64,000 bases of DNA from Gnetum montanum. Its lineage: Eukaryota; Streptophyta; Gnetopsida; Gnetales; Gnetaceae. Of this stretch, positions 1 through 12,254 are shown piece after piece (the stretch's first letter is position 1; each line of letters opens with the position of its first letter). Where the stretch lies: positions 363,971 to 427,970 of the forward strand of contig MNCI01011957.1 of the NCBI GenBank assembly GCA_015680685.1. Direction: 5' to 3'. The notes below the pieces were generated by a model. The model was not told the DNA's origin and searched no databases. It was given only the letters and a program-made list of their open reading frames with translations. Position numbers and translations under genes: made by a program.

Positions 1-1371
1 CAAAGTTGGCTGATTCTCTTTAAAGTAAGTCATTTGTAGTTTACACACAATGCAATCGTTACATTTCTCACAACCGCATGCCGCAACAGCACACACACAT
101 ACTCACATTAACTACTAAGTTTATTTGGAGGTATCTGGGCCTTGGTGTTGCTAGAGACCAGTAGGCGCCTAAATCCTTTTCGAGGACACTTGTTGGTGGT
201 CGCGTCCCAAACGGTCGCCAACACTATTCTTTTCTTAATTTCCTTCTTAAGTTATATGATTTCTCAATCACTCCTACTATCAACCATAAAAGGAAGCATG
301 TCTTTGCATGTTATGGTTCCTATGGAAAAAAACATAAAAATGAAAATTTAAAGTACATCCTTTTGAAATTTTCATGGGCTACAAGCACTAGTTATGAGGT
401 TGGAAAGACATGTTACCCATGCCTGAAGAAACCCCTCTAACTAAATACCTACCTACTTCTTTTCTTTTCTTCTTTTCTTAGAGTGATTGTTGTTCTTTGT
501 AGTTATCATAGATTCTTGATGGTAGAAGAGAAGGAATATATCAATGCAAGGTTATTGTAATTAAAATGAACTTGATCTAGACTTGGAATAGATCAATATC
601 AAATCATCTTAATCATGAAATCCACTAAAGTATCTAATGTAACCAAGATGCAGATTGCCTATCCATTATTCTCTATCTACTAATTACTCACTTCATTGTC
701 TATCAACTCATTGCCTCATACCCTAATGAATTGCATATTCTACATAATCCTACTACAATATCTCATATGGATAAGGAACTTAAAATAATCATTTATCATC
801 CTTGATGCCTATGTATTCCTTGTGATGAGAATATGCAAGGGCTTTTAGGTTATATGCCTACTTTGGGAAGAACCCACTTACATCTCCTTTGATTTACCTT
901 AATTTAAATTTCCTAGCCCTAGGCTGATTGTACATTGGATCATCTTGATAGACTTGAAACATTCAGTTTTGCTTTCTTTTGACATCAAAACATCCTCCAA
1001 GAACTTATCCCATGCACTCTAATTGCTTTTATTGGATGAATCATATTTTCTTCCATGTTGTTGCAATGATTCTACATATTTTTGTATTTCATTTCACTAA
1101 TATTTCAACCCCAACCTTGATCAAATTTCCTTCATTTTAAGGAAAAAATATAGCTATGCATAACTATGTTGATGCATCTTAGTCAATGCAGTGAAATGAG
1201 TCAATCCATAAAAATACTATATATACATGCAACACTTAGCCATTTTCACAATTTCTTTCAAACACTAGAGGAGTCTTTACAATTTTTTATAGTCCAAGAA
1301 GCTTCCAAGAGCCCTAAATTTCAAACCACTTACTTGAATTCACCTATTCTTCGATCCTGAAGCTATCGAAG
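1..1371 (+). mobile_element. Post-integrase spacer of Athila-like element (copy A)
   Basis: Non-coding AT-rich stretch. A block around 380-440 (GACATGTTACCCATGC and neighbours) recurs at about 6,995-7,020 on the same strand and, inverted, at about 50,390-50,440, where it follows a recognisable integrase. Position 841-890 also resembles 7,470-7,500. I therefore read it as the spacer between integrase and accessory ORF of an element whose left part lies outside the window. Short open frames here have no recognisable product. Confidence 0.5.
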
Positions 1372-1670
1372 GTATGCTTTACATCATATAGGCATCAAAA
1401 CTCAATTTTGAATAGAAAATTTTTCTAACTCCCATGACTAAGATATTAAAATAATATTAATTAATGATCGTAAGAGTTAATATTAATAATTAAACTCAGT
1501 TAGAATGGAAATAAAATAATATCATAGAATTGTGATCATTAAACAAAAAACTTAACAATAAAATTCTAATATCTAACCAAGAGAACATGACTTAATCCAA
1601 CAAAAAAGTTATTCAAAGAGAATAAAGGTTATGATTAAGAGTTGATTCAAGGTTATGTTTGTGATTGTAG
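1372..1670 (+). other. Candidate intron before accessory ORF, copy A
   Basis: A donor-like GAAG|GTATGC at 1,368-1,377 and an acceptor-like GATTGTAG ending at 1,670 bracket a very AT-rich 299-bp stretch. The ATG of the accessory ORF begins on the next base. Copies B and D have the same acceptor-ATG arrangement. Splicing is inferred only from these sites. Confidence 0.4.
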
Positions 1671-1873
1671 ATGGCATCCAAAAGAAGATTGCAAGGATGA
1701 GGGCCACTATAGCCCACAGAGAAGCAACCCCAATGAGCAAGGAGCCAACAACAATAACAACAACAACAACAACAAATCCAAGAGTAAGCAGCTAAATCTA
1801 AACATGCTACTATGCCCCTATGGGAGGAGCCCAAGGTGGTTTCTATCAAGCAGATTCCTACTATAAAGATAGG
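1671..1873 (+). pseudogene. Accessory ORF remnant, copy A (mostly deleted)
   Basis: It starts ATGGCATCCAAAAGAAG (MASKRR...), a basic start like those of copy B (APKKRS) and copy D (MAPRPK). After about 20 codons it is broken by stops, and it contains an (AAC)n microsatellite at 1,747-1,775. Almost the whole plant-mobile domain and coiled coil of the family are missing before LTR1 begins. The 74-residue asparagine-rich open frame over this stretch is an artefact of the microsatellite. Confidence 0.4.
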
Positions 1874-2762
1874 TGACAAATCCAAAAATTTTGTGGCAAC
1901 GATATCATAGCTACGATATTGTATCTATGATGTCATAGATACATTATTATATCTTAGCATATGTTATTGTATAAACGATATCACGAGGTGTGTGCTAGCC
2001 TATATAAGAAACACTTAGGCGCATGGATCCACAAGAGATTTGATAGCTTAGTCATAGAGCTCTTTCAGATTATTTTCTTGAATTTAGTAATTAGCAGTGT
2101 ATGTCCACAATGTGATGTTTTGTAATTGAATGGAGTCTTTATTCGAGTGTGATGTACTTGGACACATTGCATGCACACCACTAAAGATCGAGATTACTCT
2201 ACATCATTATAGAAACACTTAGTTTTATTTCTATTTCCAATAGCTTAATTTTTAATGTTTACTATTTTCATAGTTAATGTTTACCATTACTTGAAATTTA
2301 CTTTTAATGTCATTAAGCAGAATAAGTACTATTGATCTCAAGCACATAAATGTAACTGCTTGGTAACCCAATAGTACTATCACTTGGTATGCCTAGTAGT
2401 GTTGTACTTAGTAATCCTAGTAGTGGCTGCATGAGGTCCAAGGTGTGACCAGAAGATAAGGACTAGATGCTCATTGCATAGGCTAGTTTAGATTTGTTTT
2501 ACTACCATTTAGATTCAGAAACCTTTGCTTTCACTTCATGTTTACTAGGAGCCTAATGGCCAATTCAACATCAATATCATATACCTCATCGTGAGTTAAA
2601 CCATATGCATTAATTTTACTAACTCACATGGGAAGACAATGATCATGAACACTAATCAATTATTGGTATAATAACATTGCTTTACCTATGGAGTTCACTC
2701 AGGATTATGTGTAAAAACTCATATCTCGTATGATTGGGTGTTGGATATTTCACTGCTCATCA
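1874..2762 (+). repeat. LTR1 of Athila-like array
   Basis: An 889-bp LTR beginning TGACAAATCC and ending CTCATCA. It is similar over its whole length to LTR2 (11,354-12,254) and more distantly to LTR3. It carries the same order of landmarks: GATATC-type palindromes near 1,900-1,990, a TATA-like CTATATAAG near 2,000, and the 'CACTTGGTA...CCTAGTAGTG' block near 2,370-2,420. It is shared as 3' LTR of copy A and 5' LTR of copy B. Confidence 0.75.
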
Positions 2763-2783
2763 TTAGCACTATTGCCAAGGATA
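2763..2783 (+). other. Decayed primer-binding site after LTR1
   Basis: TTAGCACTATTGCCAAGGAT directly follows the LTR CA end. It resembles the tRNA-Asp-type site TTGGCGCCGTTGCCGGGGAT used by plant Athila/Tat elements (from memory), and the differences are mostly transitions. The same site is seen behind LTR5 at 56,190-56,208 on the minus strand. Confidence 0.5.
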
Positions 2784-5540
2784 AGTCAATGTTATACTAA
2801 GTAATTAATTTTCTAAAGTTCATTGTATCATAACCTAATTTTAATCTTCACAACCTTAATATAAAGCACACTTAACATAAACTATCAAAAAATGATAATA
2901 TGGCTTTACATAATGATCAACTATCACATGCCAAGGAAATAAGGAGTAGTGATAGAATTGTTGATGAACAAGACTGGGGAATGCTAATGTAGACACATAT
3001 TACTTATGCTCACACTAATCCATATCATCTAGACTTTACCTTCATATTCCATCAGGATAAACAAATGAGGTGGAGAGACATGTAAGGCAACATAATCCTA
3101 CCTATTGAACGTCTAGCACTAAACATGCTACAAACTACTCTAAGGGGAATGTAGTTCGATTGGATTTAAGAAGGGTAGCATATGACTCAACACATGACCA
3201 GACCTTTTGAACCTACAAGGGAGTAGATAAAGATAGATGTTGCTAAGAAGGCCAAACATGTTCATACCAAAGGAAAGCAAGCCAACAAAACTATTGTAAT
3301 AGAAGAGCTTAATGTTGATTAGTTCATTTCGAAACAGCTTCATTAGAATCATGAAGAACCATCAAAGACACCTATCATGATACTAGAGGAACCTATCAAA
3401 GCCCAAGTTCACTCTACTCTAGTAGAGACACATAAGGGGGAGGCTACTAACCAAGATACAAGTGGGACTCTAGGCCAAGGGATCCTACTAAGTCCTACAA
3501 GAAAACTTACAAGAGTAATAAAAGGAGAACCAAATGACACTGTTCTCCTACTACCTCCTCAACTTCATCATGATCATCAGAGAACTATGACAGGAGACAA
3601 CAAATGTACTAAGACTTTGATAGGGAAAAGAGAAGAGCTCATGATCATCATGATCAATACTCAAGGTATTTTGATTTAGAAAATGAGAAGTATGAAAGAA
3701 GATGGCATAGAGATAGAAGAGAGGATTGAGATAGGCATGAGCATAGAAGGGTTCATTGCTACCATAGAGCCTATGAACCTAATCATGATGATGAATCCAT
3801 TATGGCAACCTAGAGCATGATCAACATTTAGGAAGCAGTCCACATATCAACCAAGCACATGAGAGATAGTCTAATCAAACAGCTAGATATGAATAACATG
3901 CCTTGATTTGAAGGAGGTTACAACATTGATCCCCAACATTACCTTCAAGAACTCCATAATGTCTGTATCCTTCAAAACATAGAGAGTGATTGGTAGAAAT
4001 TGAAGCTATTTTCTAGAATACTTGTGAAGGAAGCAGAAAGTTGTATAGGTCACTAGAACCTGAATCCATTAGATACTAGAGTACCATGCTTGAAATATTT
4101 AATGATAAATATCAGACATATTCATGAGTGTGAAATCTAAGAAAACAAATCCAAAACTAGAAACAAGGAACTCATGAGATCCTTGATGTAGCAATGGAAA
4201 GATATTATTCACTGTTACATAGATGCCCAGGCCACATATTTTCATCAAAAGAATAGCTAAGGCACATCATAGATGGGCTTAGAAGAAAAATAAGAGAGAC
4301 CCTTGGGGTTTATGCCCAATGAAGACTATCATAATTAACCATCCATCAGATTTAAAGACTCATTAATGAAGTGGCAAAAGAAGAAAGAGGACTCAGAAAA
4401 AGGGAATTAGCTAAAGAATAAAATAGGGATACATCTATTAGGAAAAGAGATGCATAGGTGTGTGATACCCAAGAGGTAGAAACCTTTAACCAAGTCATCA
4501 TGAAAGAGATAATACTGATTCAAAAATCTATTGTTGATGTAGCAACACAAGTAGCGAAAATGTGGGATTTGGTAGATGAACAATGTACAACAACACTAAA
4601 GATTGTGGAGGAGAAAGAAGGATACGCACTCTATAGAGGCATAGATAAAAAGAAGAAGAGGAAACTTGGAAAAAATGGCAAAGTTGGTTCAGTAGTTGGC
4701 CACTCAGACACTAGCTCTATAGATGATGAAGGTTGCACTGTGTGCTAGTACGAACATCCTAAGGGATGTTGTCTAGTCATGATACATCTATAGGAAATTG
4801 GGGCATATGCACTTAACCCACGATTTGTTCAAAATCAAATGCCCAAATGGTTACATTATCCTCAACGTAATTATAGACAGAAACCTCCACCAATGTACTA
4901 TCCTAGTGAAGCTTGTCCATAGCTGCAAGAGCAATACCATCAGTAGTGGCAGTACCTGTAATCATGGGCCATGCCACCACTACATCAACAATATCAATAT
5001 TGACAACCTGATCCTTATGGATACTATGTTGAATGTCCAATCTCACTAACAAATGCCACTATTCAAAATTCAAAATATCACCCACTAGAATACGATTGAC
5101 TGATGCCACCAAGGACTAATCCAAACTTGCACATGCACCCACAAGAAGCTAATCTTTCAAATCCCAATCCAAATCCTTTACCACTAGTGCCACCACCTAC
5201 AATGTAAGGTGAATTGCTATCATAGCCACAGTAGAAGAAGGCTACAAGAATAGTAAATTTACAAATATAAAACCTCACTAGTAATGCTAAGGACCAAATA
5301 AAGAAACATCCTTTCTTTAGGATGAGTCCAGAGACAGGTGGAAAAATAGGAGGTTCATCAAGATCATCTTCTCCTAAAATAGATCTTCTCACTCTTAACA
5401 AGCTTCTATCATTATCAAGCTTGAAAATATAAACTATCATGCTCATTATAGTTGTTATCGATTAGATTAAGGTAGGGCCACTCCCACAGAAGTGAATTGA
5501 CCCAAGAGGTCCTTTGATCTATCTACAGGTAGCTAGGAAT
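2784..5540 (+). pseudogene. gag remnant, Athila-like element copy B
   Basis: The stretch is full of stops and frame changes, but the retrotransposon gag core is readable at about 3,905-4,115. It has FEGGYNIDPQHYLQELHNVC, then 'KLKLFSRILVKEAESC', matching the F.G...DP..HL..F and L.LF...L...A..W spacing of plant gag domains. A helical segment at 4,458-4,650 and a Pro/Tyr-rich stretch near 4,880-5,200 follow. The same core occurs inverted at about 55,030-55,170 (PRFEGGCNSDPQNHLQAF). It would have formed the virus-like particle shell and is clearly dead. Confidence 0.6.
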
Positions 5541-6077
5541 CTACTGTGCAAAGCTCTATTAGATTTAGGTTTTGAAGTTAATTTAATCTCCTACGACACA
5601 TATCAAACATTGAACCTACCACCATTCAAGGAATGCAACATTAGATTAGAGCTTGTAGATTAGTCTGTTCCCATCCCTTTGGGATGAATTGACAACATAG
5701 CAATCATTGTCAATGGGTAATCCTATCCAGCAGACTTCTTGGTGATCAATGTGAAGGATATAGATAAGGAATGTCCAATCATCATGGGGAGGGCATGGCT
5801 TAGCATCATTAATCCTAGGCTAAATATGAGATATTTATCCATGGAGATCTTAAAAGAGAAAAAACATGAAGCCATCCATACACAAAGAATTTCATGCATA
5901 ATTGCTAAAAGAAAAGGGTGCAATAAGGGATTGAATATTCAAAGTACTAACATAGACATGATACTAGCCCACAGTAATAATGAAACACAAGAGTGTGCAA
6001 AAATAAGAGCAGAAGCCACAAAACCAAAAGACACCCCATGGCCACTAACTGAGAACCTTAATTTGTCAAACATATGA
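5541..6077 (+). pseudogene. Aspartic protease remnant, copy B
   Basis: The frame reads LLDLGFEVNLISYDTYQTL with the active-site aspartate in D-L-G, as in Athila-type proteases, and then PADFLVINVKDIDKECPI and IMGRAWLSIINPRL, the flap and the conserved I-[ILM]-G-R-x-[FW]-L block. At least two stops interrupt the first part (after LELVD and after IPLG). The homologous protease of element D is at 53,050-53,500, minus strand. No reverse transcriptase, RNase H or integrase follows in this copy, so pol has been deleted. Confidence 0.65.
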
Positions 6078-8164
6078 ATGGATACACCTAAAACACTTAC
6101 TAATTCCTATTTGAAAAAAATGACCTCAACCAAGGACTTGAAACAAAAATATTAACTCATGAACACATACTAGTGGGAAAGGAAAACAAGAACTTAGATG
6201 ATCAAAACTCAACTACCATCAAGATCACATGGGATAATCATAACAAAGTTAAAACCCTAACGATGTTAAGAGAACCACCCAACGTGTATGATCCAGGAGA
6301 TCTAAGGAGTATTTTCTAAGCACTTGCCCACAAGTTTAGTTGTGGGGGAGATGCCCTATCATGACCTGGGAGATAATAAGTGCTTTTTCATTTTCTTTTC
6401 ATTTTTTTACATTCTTTTATGTTTTTCTCATTTTTTATACTTTCTCATTTCTTAAAATTTTTACATTCTTTAACATTTTTCATTCTTTATACTTTTTCAT
6501 AATTTTTTCCATCTTTCCCATTTCTTTTATACTTTTTCTCAAATCATTTGTAAATAATTTTTGATTATTAATAAAACACATTTAAATAAGGGCAAGATGT
6601 ACCCAAATAAGGTGAAAATTTCTCTATGAAATGAAGTCATAAGAGACTGATTATTTGCACAATGAGCCCATATCATCCATCCATTCATTCAATAATAAGA
6701 TGTTCTTACCATGGTTGTAATGATATTGTATCCATCATCAAACTAAGAATAAACTTGTGATTATTATGCTTGGACAAAAAAGTGAAGAACCAAGGAGGAA
6801 TGAAAAGGGAGTGACATCAAGGGGCCTTGTGGATTCTTTTTGGATTATTATTGTAAGTTCTATCATGTTACTAAGGTTGTATTATATCCTTGTAGATCTA
6901 ATGAAAAATAGGAGTAAGAGTAAAATAAGTGCTACATTAAAAGGTTGACACAAATAACAAAAAAAAGGCACAAAATAAGTTTCTAGGGGTCCCACTAGAA
7001 AGACATGTTATCCATGCCTAAAGGTAGGTGACTTCTGAAAAATGTAAAAATAAAAATAAAGTACCATGAATAAACTCCTACCTTGGACAACATGCCAAGT
7101 GAAAATACTCCTTGCAACATTTATAGTTCTATGATTATAATTCCATGAGATGAAACAATGCGATGTCATTGGATGTGGTTTGGACATGGTTTGAATCCTG
7201 GATAAAATAGCTAATGATTTTCTTAAACACTAATAAAACATAAGAATTTATTATGCCTATGGTAGGACACCTCACGCCCAATTTTTGTAGCCCCTTCTAA
7301 GCCCATTTTATCTCACTATTCAAATAATCATAACTTATGATTTTCTATAGCATAGTGTTATTTTCCCAATTTGGTGGTATTAATATGTGTGTGTTGCTAA
7401 ACATGTATGCATTCCATTTAACTCATTAAGTGCCTAATGATAGTTTTAGGCATGGTTATACAAGGTAATTAAGGGCTAGAACCTACTTTGGGGAGGATCC
7501 ACTTGTATAATTGTTGTATCTTATATCTGCCAAGCAATTCCATATCTTAAGCCTTCCAATTCCAATAAATAACAACAGATACTTCCCATTTCATTCACAC
7601 TATCCCTTCTAATAACACGATAATATTACCTTTCTCATTCATTTCAATAATACCTCATATACTTTCATAGCCCAAGATTCCTTAATCATAGACTTTCAAC
7701 ATTTATTTTTCATAACTGAGGCATCATCTCCATTCAAAGATCCTTTCAACATGATGCATATCTTCTAACTATCCTATGGACTCAATTTTTTCCAAGAAAA
7801 ACATTCATAAATTTTTATTTTTTATATGGTGACATCATATCTATGATATCGCAAGAACGTATGATATTGCATATACAATGTCATATTTACGCTATTGCAT
7901 CCATAGAAACTATATATATTGTGAAGAAGTTGGAAAAATTTTTCATTTCTAAATTTCATAAGAAAGGAGTTTTTGCCAATTTTTATTTATAGCTAAGAGC
8001 TCTAACACTCCATCTTCTAGCACCCATAACTTGCTCATTATTATCCTGATTTGTGTGATTTTTGAATCTATGTGATCCTTGAGTGATCACCTTGGTTGTG
8101 GGGGGTGTTAACAAGGGAAAGGGAAATTTGAGTCAATTTTTTTGAAATTGCTAACAACCAAAAG
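6078..8164 (+). mobile_element. Spacer of copy B, with internal polypurine tract
   Basis: No gene is visible. At 6,334-6,350 stands TTTAGTTGTGGGGGAGATG, whose first 14 bases equal the polypurine tract just before LTR3 (16,434-16,447). Then comes a T-rich run (6,380-6,560) that yields a spurious Phe/Ser/Ile-rich frame. The stretch at 6,980-7,510 matches the copy A spacer. A GATATC-rich patch lies at 7,840-7,900. Confidence 0.5.
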
Positions 8165-8428
8165 GTATTATAGGGGTAATTCTAAGAAAACATATTAATA
8201 ATTTCTTAAAGTAAATCACTCATGTTAAGGACAAAATAACTTCAAGAAGACTTCTAATTGATCATGCCACTCATTTAAAATACTAATGGGGTTTTTATTG
8301 AAAAATTGTCTAACTCTACAATCATAATGAACTAAGAACTTGATATAAGTAAGGGTATTAGTAAGGTATCAAATTGTTGCTCATTTATGAGAATAATCTA
8401 GTGATTCCAAACCCTTAATTGATTGTAG
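8165..8428 (+). other. Candidate intron before accessory ORF, copy B
   Basis: A possible donor AAAG|GTATTA at 8,161-8,170 and an acceptor GATTGTAG at 8,421-8,428 abut the accessory-ORF ATG. The acceptor and its position match copies A and D. The donor is weaker than that of copy A. Confidence 0.35.
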
Positions 8429-11136
8429 ATGCTCCTAAAAAGAGAAGTACAAGGAGAGCTTCCATGATGGGTAAGCAAAAGATCATGAAGCTATGGAAGA
8501 GTACAAGTGAGCAAGTAAAATTAGCAAGCAGAACAAGAAGGACAAGAGGCATAATCCTTCAATATTCATCAACAAGCTCCTACCATAAAGTAGTCTACTC
8601 AAGTAGAAGTAGATGTTCCACCAGTGCCTGTCTCGGAATAACAACTTATGTTGTCACCTAAATGCCTTTAGGCTATTTAGAAAAAATCCATCATGTCAAT
8701 GGTCATTGTGGAACTCAAATTTTGTATGTTTTTGGAATTTTCTCTAGAAGCAGTTAAGGTCCAACTTTATTCATCTCCTTTATGGCCTACTCTGACAAAC
8801 AATTAAGAATGGTAACTAGGAGAAACACTCCAATTTTGGAAAAATTTAAAAAGATGATGCTACAGTTAAAATTGAAGGAATCTCATTATCTTACTCAGTT
8901 AAGGCAATCACAGAGGTATTGAATGTCCCTAATCAAGGAGCAAAGGTGGCATAGATATCAACTAGATCTAACATAGATGCTAGGAAGCTATTGTTGTAGT
9001 GGGCATATGGCAAGGAAGCTAAAGAATACAATGAATTGATTGTAGAAGAAAAGATCTATTTCAAAATTGACACTATCAACTATTTCCTACTAAGAGATTA
9101 AATCAAATATCTACATATGTGGCCAATGGCAGTGCAATGTTAATTAAAACAATTCAATGCAAATATCACTCACCTCTACTGCATAGAAATCAAAAGGTGG
9201 TTCAAGGAGAAGAACATAGGGAAGTTAACACTTCCATTCCCTTGCCTTATCTGAAAGTTATGTATATGAGTTGGCATCCTATGGTATACAAATGATGCAT
9301 TAAGGAAGGCATATAATGCTTCTTATAACAAAATGCTCAAGCCAGTGCCTCCCAAAAAGGACCAATTAGAAGAACAACTAGGCACTGAGGAGACTACCAA
9401 AACCATAGGACAATAACATCAACAATCACAAGTTTCACCATCACCACCATAAGATTACAAACCTTTAATGAGTCATTTATAGAAAATTACAAAAACTATT
9501 AGTTGGGGAAGTAGAGAAGAGGCCAATCTATTGAAAGTTATTAATGATGTAGTTAGACAAACCATTTCAACCAGTCCTACCAGTGGAAAAATATCATTGT
9601 AGTTAGGAGGAGAGGCCCAGTGGTCACAATAGATTCTTGAGAACATTGCATCATTCTAAGTGGTGCTTGAATCTAGAGAAGGAGCCACAATTGTGGTCAT
9701 GCAGAAACATGATGCAACAGGAGTTGTAGTAGTGATCACAAATCACATCAAAGAATCTTTCAATGTACTTGTTGTACCTCTAGTAGATCTTACTGGATCT
9801 AGATATGCTCAAATGTTAGTTGGTACCTCTATGACTCCTACAGATCATGAAGATGTGTTAGATAGACTATTGTAGATAAGATAAGTTATGACAAATCTCT
9901 TTGATATTCTTAGTGATGTCACTACAACACAATCTAAATTAATTTCCACCAAAGAAAAATTAATCATGATTGAAACTAGGGTAGAGCATGTAGAGAATGA
10001 GATTTGCTAATTATAAGAAGAGCTTGTAGCCCTAAGCATAGAAAGGAGAGATCCAACTCAATTCATAGTACTAAATCAGATAGCACAATTTGGAACTGAG
10101 CAAATCAATTTCCTCCTTAATAATCATAAAGATATAGCAAATGAGAAATAAAATGTAGTATATAATGCTTTAGTAACCAAAGCCCAATCATGTGCCTATG
10201 CCAAAGCACTTTCTGCCTTATAAAAAGAAAACAAAAAAATTGTTGCAAACAACATGAGGTTGACCACAATAGAAAAGAAAAAAAAATTAGAAGAAAGTAT
10301 CAATTAGTTGAGAGAGCAACTAATGAGGGTCAACTAAGATATGAGCCATCTTGCAAGGGAAAATAAAATCCTCTCTATGGAGTAGGTACACACCATTAGA
10401 GAGAAATCAACTATCAAAATTAACATGTGGCAAAATAAGGCTAAGAAACATGAAAGGCTCAAAGAATACTTTTAAGACTAAGTGGGAATGTATAAATAGA
10501 TAAATAAGAAAGAGATCTAGATGGAAAAGGCAAAAATTAGTTTTATTGTAGCAAAAAATCCTAATTGGCAATCCATCATGGACAACATGGCCCACATCTA
10601 TCAAGCAGAAGTGAAAAATAAAGACCTATAGATAGAGAAATTGAAAGAATACATGGTGTTATGCTAATTTGGCCATGTTAATAACAAGTAGGCCCAGATG
10701 AGCTAGAATAGTAAGTGGCATCCACCTATGCCTTTTATGAGAAGGAGTTTACAAATGAAAAAGATGCTCTATAGAAACTTCAAGTAGCAAACTCAGAACT
10801 AAAAGTAGTTAAGGTTGGCTACTATGAAGATTAATAGTGAATCTAGCTAGAAGATTAATAGATTACCATGAACTTAGAGAAAATGCCAAATATTTTGAAG
10901 AAGAGAGATGACAATTTGCAACATGGTATGTTAAAGCCAATCAGATGTTTCTACAACTACCATGTTTGTAGAATGTACTAGACTTGTCTAAGATTGTTTC
11001 ATCAACATGGATGGTTCATGACCCAAGAATAGAAGAAGATAAGTTGCAGGTGCTCCTGAGTAGATATCAATTTAAGAAACTTGGGGACAAGGGGTAGAAA
11101 CCTATGGAAGAGCCACCTTTGCCTAGAACAACATAA
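8429..11136 (+). pseudogene. Accessory ORF, copy B (plant-mobile-type domain plus coiled coil)
   Basis: Function is not known. The frame is broken many times, but homologous blocks in family order can be read. A basic N-terminus is at 8,429. At about 8,885-8,945 is LSYSVKAITEVLNVPNQG, the beta/helix block typical of plant 'putative transposon protein' domains. KLTLPFPCLI.KLC is at about 9,220-9,260 and a QP-rich linker at 9,400-9,470. ESREGATIVVMQKHD and DHEDVLDRLL are at 9,665-9,875, and long coiled-coil-like stretches run from 10,000 to 11,000. The end reads KPMEEPPLPRTT then TAA (11,134-11,136), matching the end of copy C2. The polypurine tract and LTR2 follow about 200 bp later. Confidence 0.55.
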
Positions 11137-11339
11137 GGCTATACTAGACCTCACCAGATTTAATGTTTTTTTTTTTAAATTTTTTGTCAAAATTATCATG
11201 TCATGTGTTCATTTTTTGTAAACTCCACTATAGCACTAGATATTCATGTATATAAAATTCAATGTCATGTAAATCTACCTTCTAATTTTATAAGGAACTT
11301 CATCCTCATTTTGTTTTAAATTGAGAACAACTTTTTAGT

Positions 11340-11353
11340 CAATCGTGGGGGTA
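11340..11353 (+). other. Polypurine tract before LTR2
   Basis: AATCGTGGGGGTA immediately precedes the TG of LTR2. The equivalent before LTR3 is TAGTTGTGGGGGTA. This is the expected plus-strand primer site of an LTR retrotransposon. Confidence 0.6.
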
Positions 11354-12254
11354 TGATAAATTCAAACATTTTTCAGCAACGATATCATATCTATGATGTC
11401 GTAGATATGTTATCATATCTTAGCATATGTTATAATATAAATGATATCACGAGATGTGTTCCAGAATATATAAGCAACACTTAGGTGCACAAATTCATAG
11501 TATATTTGATAGCTTAGTAATAGAGCTCTTTCGATTTGTTTTCTTGAATTTAGTACTTAGTAGTGTGAGCCTACAATGTGATATTTTGTAATTAAATGGA
11601 ATATTTATTTGGAGGTGATGTACTTGGATGCATTGCATGCACGACAATAAAGATCAAGATTACTCTACATCATTGCAGCAACACTTAGTTTTATTTTTAT
11701 TTCCATTTAGCTTAATGTTTACTATTTACTACTTTCATTGTTAGTGTTTACCATTACTTGCAATTTACTTTTAATTTCATTAAGAGGAATGAGTATGAAT
11801 GATTTCAAGCATGTAAGTGTAATTGCTTGGTAACCCAATAGTACTATCACTTGGTACACCCAGTAGTAATATCACTTGGTACACCTAGCAGTGTGGTACT
11901 TGGTAATCCCAATAGTAGTTGCATGAGGTCCAAGGTATGATCGGAAGATAAGGACTAGCTGCTCATCACATAGGCTAGTTTAGATTTGTTTTACTATCAT
12001 TTAGATTTAGAAACCTTTACTTTCACTTCATGTTTACTAGGAGCCTATTGGCCAATTCAACATCAATATCATATGCCTCACCATGAGTTAAACCATACAC
12101 ATTGATTTTACTAACTCACATGGAAAGAAAACAATCACAAATGCTAATCAATTATTGGTATAATCACATTACCTTATCTATGGAGTTTGATCAAGATTAC
12201 GTATGAACACTTGTATCTTGTATGTTTGGGTGTTGGATACTCCACTACTCATCA
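11354..12254 (+). repeat. LTR2 of Athila-like array
   Basis: A 901-bp LTR starting TGATAAATTC and ending CTCATCA. It is close to LTR1 over its full length, including the ATATATAAG TATA-like box near 11,467, GTGATGTACTTGGA near 11,615 and the CACTTGGTACACC repeats near 11,850-11,890. It serves as 3' LTR of copy B and 5' border of copy C. No clear primer-binding site follows, so the left end of the copy C interior is deleted. Confidence 0.75.

Noticed and set aside
1642-1866. Asparagine-rich 74-residue frame
   Set aside because: Produced by an (AAC)n microsatellite within a remnant of the accessory ORF, and not in the family frame.
6340-6564. Phe/Ser-rich hydrophobic 74-residue frame resembling a membrane protein
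   Set aside because: Encoded by a T-rich low-complexity run in the element spacer.
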